Notes under the pieces: generated by a model
The model's input: the letters and a program-made list of their open reading frames with translations, nothing else
Database searches by the model: none
What the model was told of the DNA's origin: nothing
Shown: positions 24,241 through 32,506 of the stretch, piece by piece
How the letters are laid out: each line of letters starts with the position of its first letter
How positions within the stretch are numbered: position 1 is the first letter of the stretch
Source: RYN-230 sp036509255
GTDB taxonomy: Bacteria > Actinomycetota > Actinomycetes > Streptosporangiales > Streptosporangiaceae
Assembly: GCA_036509255.1 (NCBI GenBank)
Contig: DATCFY010000190.1
Coordinates: 1-64,000, forward strand
Direction of reading: 5' to 3'
Length of the DNA: 64,000 nucleotides
Translations under genes and position numbers: made by a program

Positions 24241-25203
24241 CTAGCCGACCGCCGGGAGCGTCCGTATGGCCAGCGTTGGCCGAGCCTGCCCGGCCCGCAG
24301 CGCGGACCGGATGTCCGCGACGATCCTCTCGGGCTCGGTCCTAATCTGGTGCGGGGTGACGTGCACCATGATGATCCCCGTAGCGCTCATCTGCCTGGAC
24401 CGGCGCAAGGTCCGCTCCCAGTCCTCTGGCGACAGGTGCCACTCCCGGGAGTCCACTTCGACGGCCACTGCCGCGTCCGGCCACCACGCGTCCGCCACGG
24501 CGAGGAGGTCCGGGCCTATGTACAGCCGGGCGTTGAACATGGGTAAAGGCAGCCGGGCCGCCCGGATCAGGCTGCGCAGATCCCCCTCCGCGACCGAGCG
24601 GACGCCGTCCGCGACCTCGGCTAAGGCCCTGCGCAGCCACGCCGACTGGCGCACCGGCGCCTGCGCGAGTTCCTCGGTGAGCTGATCTAACCGGCACCGG
24701 CGGCGCTGCACAGCATCCGCGGCGACCGCCCGCACCTCCCGGAACGACCCCAGCTCCCGCGAGGCGTCCGCCACCGCGCGGGCCGCCTCCGTGAACCGGA
24801 CGGGACCATCGGTGAACACGAACTCAGGCATGCGCGTGGTCGCCCAGACCTTGACGAAATCCCGGCTCTCGCGGACCTTGTGGCCGGGAATCAGGACCGT
24901 GACGAATTGGGACTCTGGCACCCGGATACCGTGGCGGCGTAACGCTGCCATGCCGGTGATCACACTGCCCGGACCGGCGTAGCGATGGGCCGCGATCTCG
25001 TTCTGCGCCCGGGTCGGGATGCCCGTCATAGTTAGGTAGACGCCGGGTAGGAGCCGCTGCCACGGCCCTTCCGGGCGGAGCCGATGCCGCAACTGGCTTG
25101 GAGTCATGCCGCAGCCCAGCGCCTCGGCGCGGGAGATGACGGACTCCTGCTCGCGGAGCAGTCGGCCTAACGCGGCCTGATCCGTTCTGGCTGACCGTCT
25201 CAC
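24241..25203 (-). CDS. AbiEi-type N-terminal domain plus DUF559/VSR-like nuclease-fold protein
   Basis: About 320 residues. The N-terminal part (LLREQESVISRAEALGCG, LRHRLRPEGPWQRLLPGVYLT) is the winged-helix domain found in AbiEi-type antitoxins. The C-terminal part (VADAWWPDAAVAVEVDSREWHLSPEDWERTLRR, QMSATGIIMVHVTPHQI) has the D-x(n)-E-x-D/H pattern of a very-short-patch/DUF559 endonuclease-like fold. No AbiEii toxin partner is adjacent, so it is probably one of the solitary actinobacterial proteins of this architecture. Function unknown. I prefer the GTG at 25203; an ATG at 25305 is in frame but adds a Gly/Pro/Arg-rich lead. Confidence 0.75.
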   Translation of the reverse strand: MRRSARTDQAALGRLLREQESVISRAEALGCGMTPSQLRHRLRPEGPWQRLLPGVYLTMTGIPTRAQNEIAAHRYAGPGSVITGMAALRRHGIRVPESQFVTVLIPGHKVRESRDFVKVWATTRMPEFVFTDGPVRFTEAARAVADASRELGSFREVRAVAADAVQRRRCRLDQLTEELAQAPVRQSAWLRRALAEVADGVRSVAEGDLRSLIRAARLPLPMFNARLYIGPDLLAVADAWWPDAAVAVEVDSREWHLSPEDWERTLRRSRQMSATGIIMVHVTPHQIRTEPERIVADIRSALRAGQARPTLAIRTLPAVG

Positions 25204-25360
25204 GGCAGCAGCCTCGCACCAGAGTCCGACAACTTTGGGCCCAGACCCGGACGCCCTGGCGGGCCGTCCGGGCCGGCGTTGCTGTCCCTCGCGACGCCCC
25301 GTCACGGGCGGGCCCTCGCGCTGCCTGCCACGACGGGCCCCCGCAGCGTGCCCGGCGCCG

Positions 25361-25422
25361 CCCCTTCGTGATCATGACTTGAGTGTCGTTGGGACGACAC
25401 TCAAGTCATGATCACGAAGGGG
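25361..25422. repeat. Perfect hairpin element, copy 2 (28-bp arms, 6-nt loop)
   Basis: The left arm runs 25361-25388 and its exact reverse complement 25395-25422, with loop TTGGGA. The inner 20 bp of each arm match copy 1 (7748-7793) except for a 4-bp block, TTGA in place of CTAG. The opposite arm changes in step to TCAA. Both copies have the same orientation as judged by the loop (YTGGGA). Confidence 0.9.
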
Positions 25423-25530
25423 CGGGTGGGGTCGGTCGGGCACGCTGTGGGGGGATCGGGCGGGTGAAGGTAGCGGGCGCTGCTTGGCACGCGAGCGCGC
25501 CCTCACTGCCGCATGGCCGGTCCGGGCCTG

Positions 25531-25568
25531 CCCGCCCCGCGCAACCCCGCCCCGCGCAACCCCGCCCA
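25531..25568 (+). repeat. 15-bp tandem repeat, about 2.5 units
   Basis: CCCGCCCCGCGCAAC occurs twice exactly (25531-25545, 25546-25560), followed by a partial third unit. Confidence 0.8.
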
Positions 25569-25685
25569 CGGAACCCCCGCCCGGGCCGCGGCGGGGCGGA
25601 CGTTTGCGGGAGGCCGGCGCGCTGAGCGCAACCGCGCGGGGTCGCGGCGCGCGGGGTGAGCGGGAAAGGGAGCGACGTACCCCGG

Positions 25686-25691
25686 TAGGCT
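25686..25691 (+). promoter_or_regulatory. Likely sucC -10 element (TAGGCT)
   Basis: TAGGCT lies about 48 nt upstream of the sucC GTG, leaving a short leader with a CGAGGAC ribosome site. No clear -35. Confidence 0.45.
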
Positions 25692-25738
25692 GCGTGCGGA
25701 ATCCTGCTCACCAGAGGTCATCCCGAGGACGGACGCTA

Positions 25739-26935
25739 GTGGACCTGTTTGAGTATCAGGCGAAGGAACTGTTCGCCGAGTACGGGGTACCCGTACAGCG
25801 TGGCCAGGTTGCCTCCACCGCCGAAGAGGCACGCGAGATCGCGGCCAGCTACGAGGCCGACGGCTCGTCCCTGGTCGTGGTGAAGGCCCAGGTGAAGGCC
25901 GGCGGCCGCGGAAAGGCCGGCGGCGTCAAGCTCGCCAATGGCCCGGACGAGGCGGAGGCCAAGGCCCGCCAGATCCTCGGCATGGACATCAAGGGCCACA
26001 CGGTGCACAAGGTCCTGATCGCCGAGGCCGTGGACATCGCCCAGGAGTACTACCTGTCCTTCCTGCTGGACCGGGCGGCCCGGACGTTCGTGGCGATCTG
26101 CTCGGTGCAGGGCGGCATGGAGATCGAGGAGGTCGCCCACACCAACCCCGAGGCGGTCGCCCGGATCCCCGTCGACCCGCTGACCGGGGTGGATGCGGCC
26201 AAGGCCACGGAGATCATCGCGGCGGGCGGGATCCCGGCCGAGGCGGCCGCGAAGGCGGCGCTGCTCGCGGAGCGGCTCTGGGCCGTGTTTGCCGACGAGG
26301 ACGCCACCCTGGTCGAGGTCAATCCCATGGCCCTGACCGACCAGGGCGATGTGCTCGCCGTGGACGGGAAGGTCAGCCTGGACGACAACGCGGCCTTCCG
26401 CCAGGACCACGCCAAGTTCGAGGACCCCGGGGCATCCGACCCGATCGAGGCGCGGGCCAAGGCCAAGCACCTCAACTACGTCAAGCTCGAGGGCCAGGTC
26501 GGCATCATCGGCAACGGGGCCGGGCTGGTCATGTCCACCCTGGACGTGGTGGCCCTGGCCGGGGAGCCGTTCGGCGGGATGCGCCCCGCGAACTTCCTGG
26601 ACATCGGCGGGGGTGCCTCCGCGGAGGTGATGGCGGACGGCCTGGAGATCGTGCTGTCCGACGCGTCGGTCCGCAGTGTCCTGGTCAACGTGTTCGGCGG
26701 CATCACCTCGTGTGACGCGGTGGCCAACGGGATCGTGTCGGCCATCGGCATGCTGGCCAGCCAGGGCCAGGAAGTCCGGCACCCGATCGTGGTCCGCCTG
26801 GACGGCAACAAGGCCGAGGAGGGCCGCCGCATCCTCGCCGACGCGGGTTTGCCGGTGGTCGAGCAGGTCGCGACCATGGATGACGCAGCCCGGCGTGCCT
26901 CGGAACTGGCCGCTGCCGCCCCGACGGGAGCATGA
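25739..26935 (+). CDS. sucC: Succinyl-CoA synthetase beta subunit (ADP-forming)
   Basis: TCA-cycle enzyme subunit that binds nucleotide and CoA-linked succinyl phosphate. The protein has 398 residues. It begins VDLFEYQAKELFAEYGVP, followed by an ATP-grasp domain (KAQVKAGGRGKAGGVKL, VEVNPMALT) and a C-terminal CoA-ligase domain (GIIGNGAGLVMSTLDVV, NVFGGITSCDAVANGI). The GTG at 25739 is chosen because the conserved N-terminus starts exactly there; the frame stays open far upstream but with non-conserved sequence. One base separates its stop codon from the sucD start. Confidence 0.95.
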   Translation: MDLFEYQAKELFAEYGVPVQRGQVASTAEEAREIAASYEADGSSLVVVKAQVKAGGRGKAGGVKLANGPDEAEAKARQILGMDIKGHTVHKVLIAEAVDIAQEYYLSFLLDRAARTFVAICSVQGGMEIEEVAHTNPEAVARIPVDPLTGVDAAKATEIIAAGGIPAEAAAKAALLAERLWAVFADEDATLVEVNPMALTDQGDVLAVDGKVSLDDNAAFRQDHAKFEDPGASDPIEARAKAKHLNYVKLEGQVGIIGNGAGLVMSTLDVVALAGEPFGGMRPANFLDIGGGASAEVMADGLEIVLSDASVRSVLVNVFGGITSCDAVANGIVSAIGMLASQGQEVRHPIVVRLDGNKAEEGRRILADAGLPVVEQVATMDDAARRASELAAAAPTGA

Positions 26936-26936
26936 G

Positions 26937-27824
26937 ATGGCGATTTTCCTGACCGGCGACAGCCGGGTCATGATCCAGGGCATCACCGGGTCGGAAGGCA
27001 CCAAGCACGGCCGCAGGATGCTCGCCGCGGGCACCACGGTCGTGGGGGGCACCAACCCACGCAAGGCCGGGCAGACCGTGGACCTGGGCGGCAGCTCGGT
27101 GCCCGTGTTCGGCACGGTCGCGGAGACCATGGCCGCGACCGGCGCGGACGTGTCGGTGGTCTTCGTCCCGCCGGCGGGCACCAAGGCCGCGGTGATCGAG
27201 GCCGTGGACGCGGGCATCCCGCTGGTGATCGTGATCACTGAGGGCATCCCGGTCCACGACAGCGCGGAATTCTGGGCTTACGCCAGCGCCAAGGGCAACG
27301 CCACCCGGATCGTCGGGCCCAACTGCCCCGGGGTCGCCTCACCAGGCAAGTCGAACGCGGGGATCATTCCGGCCGACATCACCACCGAGGGGCGGATCGG
27401 GCTGGTGTCCAAGTCCGGCACGCTGACCTACCAGATGATGTACGAGCTGCGGGACATAGGCTTCTCCACCGCGGTGGGGATCGGCGGTGACCCCATCATC
27501 GGCACCACGCACATCGACTGCCTGGCCGCGTTCCAGGACGATCCGGAGACCGACGCGATCGTGATGATCGGCGAGATCGGCGGGGACGCTGAGGAACGGG
27601 CCGCTGCCTACGTCGAGGCGCACGTGACCAAGCCCGTGGTGGCCTATGTGGCGGGCTTCACCGCCCCGGAAGGCAAGACCATGGGCCACGCGGGCGCGAT
27701 CATCTCCGGTTCCGCGGGCACCGCGCAGGCCAAGAAGGAAGCGCTGGAGAAGGTCGGAGTACGGGTCGGCCGGACGCCCAGCGAGACCGCCCGCCTCGTC
27801 CGCGAGATCATGCGGGCTAGCTGA
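26937..27824 (+). CDS. sucD: Succinyl-CoA synthetase alpha subunit
   Basis: Catalytic alpha subunit carrying the phosphorylated His. The protein has 295 residues. A CoA-binding Rossmann domain is at the N-terminus (VMIQGITGSEGTKH, GGTNPRKAGQTVDLGG). IVGPNCPGV and KSGTLTYQMMYEL lie in the middle, and the active-site His is in GKTMGHAGAIISG. GGGAG before the ATG acts as ribosome site. Directly after sucC. Confidence 0.96.
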   Translation: MAIFLTGDSRVMIQGITGSEGTKHGRRMLAAGTTVVGGTNPRKAGQTVDLGGSSVPVFGTVAETMAATGADVSVVFVPPAGTKAAVIEAVDAGIPLVIVITEGIPVHDSAEFWAYASAKGNATRIVGPNCPGVASPGKSNAGIIPADITTEGRIGLVSKSGTLTYQMMYELRDIGFSTAVGIGGDPIIGTTHIDCLAAFQDDPETDAIVMIGEIGGDAEERAAAYVEAHVTKPVVAYVAGFTAPEGKTMGHAGAIISGSAGTAQAKKEALEKVGVRVGRTPSETARLVREIMRAS

Positions 27825-27889
27825 GCCAGGGCGCCTGACGCGGCGCGCCTCCACGCTCCCTGGCCGGGTGATGGCCAGGATTGGGGTTC

Positions 27890-29320
27890 ATGACCGCATC
27901 TGCCCCGCCCGCTGAGCGTGCCGACGGCGGCCGCGACGGGTCGGGCGGGCCGTTCGCCCGGCCGAACCGCCCGCTGGTGGTCACCGGCGCGATCGCGGCG
28001 TGTGCCGCTGCGGGCAGTGGCCTGGTCTTCATCACCCTGCTGGTGCTCGCCGGCTGGATCGCTGCCCCGCACGCGGGCGTCGGGCTAACCGGCGTGCTCC
28101 GCACCGCCGCGGACCTCTGGCTGGTGGGCCACCACGTCGGGTTCGCGCTGCACGGGACCGGGCGGATCGGGATGCTGCCGCTGGGCCTGGTGCTGATCCC
28201 CGGCGCGTTGCTCTGGGCCGCGGGCCGCTGGGTGGTCCGCCAGGGGCAGGTCGCCCGGCTCTCCGACGTCGGCTACGCGGCCCTAGCGCTGGCGGTGCCG
28301 TACGCGCTGGTGGCCGGGGCGCTGGCACTCGCCGGGCAGTCCACGCTGGCCACACCCTCAGTACCGCAGGCCGTCCTGTCCGGCTTCCTGATCGCCCTGG
28401 TCGCGGGGGGGCTCGGGGGCGCCCGGGCACTGGCTCCCTGGGGCCGGCTGATCCACCTGCTGTCCCCGCGCTCGCGGGCCGTGTTCCTCGGGTCGGTCGG
28501 CGCGCTCGCCGTGCTGACCGGGGCCGGAGCCATCCTGGCCGGTGCCTCCCTCAGCGCGAACATGGGCGGCTTCCGGTCAGTCGACGTGGCGCTCGCGCCC
28601 GGTGTAGTGGGCGGGGCCCTGCTGCTGCTGGCCCAGATCGCCTTCGTGCCTAACGCCGTCGTGTGGTCGATCTGCTACACGCTGGGCCCCGGGTTCGCGT
28701 TCGGCACCGGCACCGTGGTCGCGCCTACCGGGTCCGCGCTGGGCCCGCTGCCGATGCTGCCCATGCTCGCGGCGCTGCCCGCCGGCGCGCATTCGTCCGT
28801 GCCCGGCTGGGTGTCCATGCTCATGCTCAGCGTGCCGTACCTGGCCGGGGCGTTTGGCGGGCTGCTGACCGCCCGGGCGGCGCCCACCCCGGCGGTCGAG
28901 CTGGCGCCGCTCTGGGGCTTCGCCTGCGGCGTGGTCACCGGGTGTGCCCTGGGACTGCTCGCGGCCTTCGCTGGCGGCCCGCTGGGCAGCGGGCGGCTGA
29001 CCGCAGTCGGGCCATCCGGATGGCAGGCCGGGGTGGTGTCCGTGCTCGAGGTCGGCGTCGCCGCCGCGGTTACCGCAGGCCTGGTGAACTGGTATCGGAT
29101 GCGCCGTTTCACCCCCGCCAGCGTGGTCATCCCGGGGGCCGGGGCCCATGACGCTGACCGGCTGGGGCCTGACGCCCAAGGAAGCGGACTTGACCTGGCG
29201 GCCGGTGGCCGAGCGGGCGAGGTGAGCGGGCACTACATCTACGTCGATCCGTGGGGAGACGCGGAAGACGGACGGGACAGCGGCCGGGCCGATCCGCCCG
29301 GACCCGCATCCCTGCCCTGA
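27890..29320 (+). CDS. DUF6350-type multi-spanning membrane protein
   Basis: About 476 residues with an N-terminal hydrophilic segment and roughly 10 hydrophobic helices (for example VVTGAIAACAAAGSGLVFIT, ALLLLAQIAFVPNAVVWSIC), then a hydrophilic C-tail ending near HYIYVDPWGDAEDG. Its position between sucCD and purN and its composition match the DUF6350 family of actinobacteria. Function unknown; transport or envelope roles are only suggestions. I chose the ATG at 27890 with AGGA upstream; a TTG at 27881 is in frame. Confidence 0.8.
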   Translation: MTASAPPAERADGGRDGSGGPFARPNRPLVVTGAIAACAAAGSGLVFITLLVLAGWIAAPHAGVGLTGVLRTAADLWLVGHHVGFALHGTGRIGMLPLGLVLIPGALLWAAGRWVVRQGQVARLSDVGYAALALAVPYALVAGALALAGQSTLATPSVPQAVLSGFLIALVAGGLGGARALAPWGRLIHLLSPRSRAVFLGSVGALAVLTGAGAILAGASLSANMGGFRSVDVALAPGVVGGALLLLAQIAFVPNAVVWSICYTLGPGFAFGTGTVVAPTGSALGPLPMLPMLAALPAGAHSSVPGWVSMLMLSVPYLAGAFGGLLTARAAPTPAVELAPLWGFACGVVTGCALGLLAAFAGGPLGSGRLTAVGPSGWQAGVVSVLEVGVAAAVTAGLVNWYRMRRFTPASVVIPGAGAHDADRLGPDAQGSGLDLAAGGRAGEVSGHYIYVDPWGDAEDGRDSGRADPPGPASLP

Positions 29321-29363
29321 CCAGCCTGTCCGGACCAGGCCGTGACTCCCTGAGCCTGACCGC

Positions 29364-30023
29364 TCAGCCCCCGGCGTCCTTGACGGCCCGCATGAACTGG
29401 GACTGACACGACTGCTGCGCGGCGATCGTGTTCGCCCCGCTCAGGCACTGGGTGAACGTCGACGCCTGGCTGCCGAACAACGCGAACCCGGCCAGCAGGG
29501 CGCAGCTGATCAGCACCCCGACTCCGCCGATCACGATGACCACGACCGCCCCCCGGGGCCCGGCGGTCCGGCCGCGCCGGGACCGCGTGATCGCGGTGAC
29601 CGCCAGCCAGATGGCCATGGCCCCGGCGACCAGGGCGAACGCCACGATGTAGACGCCCCGCTGGAAGTTGCTGAGGCCGAGCACGCCGAACAGGCTGAGC
29701 ACGGAGAGGAGGAACGCCGCGGCCGTCCGCCGCTGGTTCGCCGGATCCGTGCGCCCGGCGGGCTTGGCCTTGGCCAGCGGCTGCTGCCGCGCGGTCAGAC
29801 CGGGAGACGCCTCGGCCGGAGACGCCGTCGCCCGGTCCGCCGCCCGGCGGTCCTGCTCCGCGCGGCGGTCCTGCTCCGCGTGACGCTCCTTCTCCCGGTG
29901 GTCCTGCTCCGCGCGGGCATCCTGCTCCGTGTGGCCGGCTGGCGGCATACCCAGGGCGGCGGCGTCCGGCGCGGCGGGCTCAGCGGACTCGGGGGGTGGT
30001 GGCGGCTGGGCTACAGGGGGCAT
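29364..30023 (-). CDS. Small membrane protein with charged N-terminal repeat region, unknown function
   Basis: A 219-residue protein. The N-terminal half is proline/acid/arginine-rich with EQDRRAEQDRRA-like repeats and is probably disordered in the cytoplasm. Three hydrophobic helices follow (AAAFLLSVLSLFGVLGL, YIVAFALVAGAMAIWLAV, VVIVIGGVGVLISCALLAG). The short C-terminal domain has two Cys (QCLSGANTIAAQQSC), a pattern also seen in extracytoplasmic tails of actinobacterial DUF4190-like proteins. It is convergent with the DUF6350 gene and divergent from purN. No functional assignment. Confidence 0.65.
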   Translation of the reverse strand: MPPVAQPPPPPESAEPAAPDAAALGMPPAGHTEQDARAEQDHREKERHAEQDRRAEQDRRAADRATASPAEASPGLTARQQPLAKAKPAGRTDPANQRRTAAAFLLSVLSLFGVLGLSNFQRGVYIVAFALVAGAMAIWLAVTAITRSRRGRTAGPRGAVVVIVIGGVGVLISCALLAGFALFGSQASTFTQCLSGANTIAAQQSCQSQFMRAVKDAGG

Positions 30024-30135
30024 CAGCGGGGTGCTCCAGGGGGCAGGTACGGGGGTGTTCCGGGGCCGGATGCGGACACAGCCTCCTATTTTGCCCTCTG
30101 CGGGCCGGTGGGCGATCCCATTGCCCCGATGCGGT

Positions 30136-30141
30136 TATCGT
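30136..30141 (+). promoter_or_regulatory. -10 element (TATCGT) for leaderless purN
   Basis: TATCGT ends six bases before the purN ATG and there is no ribosome site. Confidence 0.45.
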
Positions 30142-30147
30142 GGCCGC

Positions 30148-30756
30148 ATGCGCTCACGCCTGGTGGTTCTGGTCTCGGGCGCGGGCACGAACCTGCAGGC
30201 CTTGCTGGATGCGTGCGCGGATGAGGCCTATGGCGCGGACGTGGTGGCGGTCGGTGCCGACCGGACCGGCATCGAGGCGCTGGCCCGCGCGGAACGGGCG
30301 AGGGTACCCACGTTCACGCACCGGGTCAAGGACTATCCGAGCCGGGCGGACTGGGACGAGGCGCTCACCGCGTCCTGCCGCGGGGCCCATCCGGACCTGG
30401 TCATCCTGGCCGGGTTCATGAAGCTGGTCGGCCCGCCGTTCCTGGACGAGTTCGGCGGGCGCCTGATCAACACTCACCCGGCCCTGCTGCCCGCGTTCCC
30501 GGGCATGCACGGCGTGCGTGACGCGCTCGAGCACGGGGTGAAGCTGACCGGGTGCACCGTGTTCCTGGTAGATGCGGGCACCGACACCGGCCCGGTGATC
30601 GCCCAGGCGGCGGTCCCGGTGCTGGATGACGACGACGAGACGACCTTGCACGAGCGGGTCAAGGTGGCCGAGCGGACCCTGCTCGTGGAGACTGTGGGCC
30701 GGATGGTCCGCGACGGGTGGGCCGTCCAGGGCAGGAAGGTAAGGATCGGGCAGTGA
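30148..30756 (+). CDS. purN: Phosphoribosylglycinamide formyltransferase (GART)
   Basis: Transfers formyl from 10-formyl-THF to GAR in purine synthesis. The protein has 202 residues with an N-terminal LVVLVSGAGTNLQALLDA (GAR phosphate loop), FMKLVGPPFL, and the active-site block INTHPALLPAFPGMHG (Asn, His), then the catalytic Asp in DAGTDTGPVIAQ. Followed after 61 bp, occupied by a tandem repeat, by purH, so a purN-purH-folD one-carbon/purine operon is likely. Confidence 0.95.
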   Translation: MRSRLVVLVSGAGTNLQALLDACADEAYGADVVAVGADRTGIEALARAERARVPTFTHRVKDYPSRADWDEALTASCRGAHPDLVILAGFMKLVGPPFLDEFGGRLINTHPALLPAFPGMHGVRDALEHGVKLTGCTVFLVDAGTDTGPVIAQAAVPVLDDDDETTLHERVKVAERTLLVETVGRMVRDGWAVQGRKVRIGQ

Positions 30757-30758
30757 AT

Positions 30759-30818
30759 GCGAAGGCCGGGAAGGCGAAGGCCGGGAAGGCGAAGGCCGGG
30801 AAGGCGAGGGCCGCAGGG
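30759..30818 (+). repeat. 15-bp tandem repeat x4 in the purN-purH gap
   Basis: GCGAAGGCCGGGAAG occurs three times exactly (30759-30803) with a fourth degenerate unit running into the purH GTG. It fills the entire intergenic space and supplies the purine-rich stretch that must serve as the purH ribosome site. Confidence 0.9.
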
Positions 30819-32440
30819 TGACGAGGGTGCCGATCAAGCGGGCGCTGATCAGCGTGTACGACAAGACGGGGCTCAGTGACCTGGCGCGCTCGCTGCACGC
30901 GGCCGGCGTGGAGATCGTCAGCACCGGCAGTACGGCGGACACGATCAGTGCCGCGGGCGTCCCGGTGACCCGGGTGGAGGATGTCACCGGGTTCCCGGAG
31001 GCCCTCGACGGGCGGGTCAAGACGCTGCACCCGGCGGTGCACGCCGGCCTGCTGGCCGACCTGAGCAAGCCCGCCCACCAGACCCGGCTGGACGAGCTGG
31101 GCATCGCGCCGTTCCAGCTGCTGGTGTCGAACCTGTACCCGTTCGAGGCGGCGGTAGGCAGCGGTGCCCCGGCGGCCGAGTGCGTCGAGCAGATCGACAT
31201 CGGGGGGCCGGCCATGGTCCGGGCGGCCGCGAAGAACCACGAGCATGTCGCGGTCATCACCGATCCATCCCGGTACGGCGACATCGAGGCGGCGGTGGCC
31301 GGCGGCGGGTTCACGCTGCAGCAGCGGCGGCGGCTGGCGGCCCGCGCCTACGCCCACACCGCGGCCTACGACAGCGCGGTCGCCTCCTGGTTCGCCTCGA
31401 GCTATGCGCCAGACGAGACGGCGGAGGAAACTGGCTGGCCCGACGTGACCGCGGCGCTGTGGACCCGGCGCGAGGTGCTGCGCTACGGGGAGAACCCGCA
31501 CCAGCGCGCCGCGCTCTACGTCCGCAGTGCAGGTAGCGGCAGTGCAGGTAGCGGCAGTGCGGGCGGCGGCCGGGCAGGCGGGGAGGCGCCGGCGGGCATC
31601 GCAGGGGCGACCCAGCTGCACGGCAAGGCCATGTCGTACAACAACTACGTAGACGCCGCCGCGGCTTGGCGGGCCGCGTTCGACTTCGTCCAGCCGTGCG
31701 TGGCCATCATCAAGCACTCCAACCCGTGCGGCATCGCCCTCGGCACCGACCTGGCCGAGGCGCACCTGAAGGCGAACGCGTGCGATCCGGCTTCCGCGTT
31801 CGGCGGTGTGATCGCCGCCAACGGGGTGGTCACCGCGGAGATGGCGGCCCAGGTCAAGGACATCTTCACCGAGATCGTCATCGCGCCGGGCTTCGAGGAT
31901 GCCGCGCTGGACATCCTGTCCGGCAGCAAGAACCTGCGCCTGCTGACCTGCCCGCCGCCGGCCAGGGGCGGCCACGTGCCCGAATGGCGGCAGGTGGACG
32001 GCGGCCTGCTGCTGCAGACCCCGGACGAGATCGACGCGCCCGGAGATGACCCAGCCGGCTGGAAGCTCAAGACCGGGCAGCCCGCGTCGGCTGAGGTGCT
32101 CGCTGACCTGGCCTTCGCCTGGCGGGCCATCCGCAGCGTCAAGTCCAACGCCATCCTGCTGGCCTCCGGGCTGGCCACGGTGGGCGTGGGCATGGGCCAG
32201 GTCAACCGGGTGGACGCGGCCCGGCTGGCGGTCTCCCGGGCGGGCGAGCGTGCCGCCGGGTCGGTCGCGGCCAGCGACGCGTACTTCCCGTTCCCCGACG
32301 GCCTGGAGGTGCTGACTGCCGCCGGGATCCGGGCTGTGGTGCAACCAGGTGGCTCCATCCGCGACCAGCTCAGCATCGAGGCGGCCGAGCAGGCCGGGAT
32401 CGCCATGTACCTCACCGGAGTGCGCCATTTCTTCCACTGA
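30818..32440 (+). CDS. purH: Bifunctional AICAR transformylase / IMP cyclohydrolase
   Basis: Catalyses the last two steps of IMP synthesis. The protein has 540 residues. The N-terminal MGS-like IMP cyclohydrolase domain has ALISVYDKTGLSDLA, TGSTADTI, EDVTGFPEALDGRVKTLHP. The C-terminal AICAR formyltransferase domain has LRYGENPHQRAALY and KHSNPCGIAL (catalytic Lys-His). An in-frame Gly/Ser/Ala repeat (residues 237-251 and flank) is inserted just after NPHQRAALYV, making the protein about 15-20 residues longer than usual. GTG start. Confidence 0.95.
   Translation: MTRVPIKRALISVYDKTGLSDLARSLHAAGVEIVSTGSTADTISAAGVPVTRVEDVTGFPEALDGRVKTLHPAVHAGLLADLSKPAHQTRLDELGIAPFQLLVSNLYPFEAAVGSGAPAAECVEQIDIGGPAMVRAAAKNHEHVAVITDPSRYGDIEAAVAGGGFTLQQRRRLAARAYAHTAAYDSAVASWFASSYAPDETAEETGWPDVTAALWTRREVLRYGENPHQRAALYVRSAGSGSAGSGSAGGGRAGGEAPAGIAGATQLHGKAMSYNNYVDAAAAWRAAFDFVQPCVAIIKHSNPCGIALGTDLAEAHLKANACDPASAFGGVIAANGVVTAEMAAQVKDIFTEIVIAPGFEDAALDILSGSKNLRLLTCPPPARGGHVPEWRQVDGGLLLQTPDEIDAPGDDPAGWKLKTGQPASAEVLADLAFAWRAIRSVKSNAILLASGLATVGVGMGQVNRVDAARLAVSRAGERAAGSVAASDAYFPFPDGLEVLTAAGIRAVVQPGGSIRDQLSIEAAEQAGIAMYLTGVRHFFH
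31526..31570 (+). repeat. 15-bp in-frame tandem repeat x3 inside purH
   Basis: AGTGCAGGTAGCGGC repeats twice exactly and a third time with changes, encoding SAGSG-SAGSG-SAGGG from residue 237. Confidence 0.9.
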
Positions 32441-32506
32441 CGGACCAGCGTCCGCCGGCCGCCCACACACCGGCCACTCAGCCACCACAACGGGGGTAAC
32501 CGCGCG

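Larger units (their letters stand above)
25204..25738. other. Gene-poor divergent region with hairpin and repeats
   Basis: About 530 bp between the AbiEi-type gene (-) and sucC (+). It contains the hairpin copy 2, a 15-bp GC tandem repeat and the likely sucC promoter. Several overlapping arginine/proline-rich open frames exist here, but none has a ribosome site or recognisable sequence. Confidence 0.6.
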
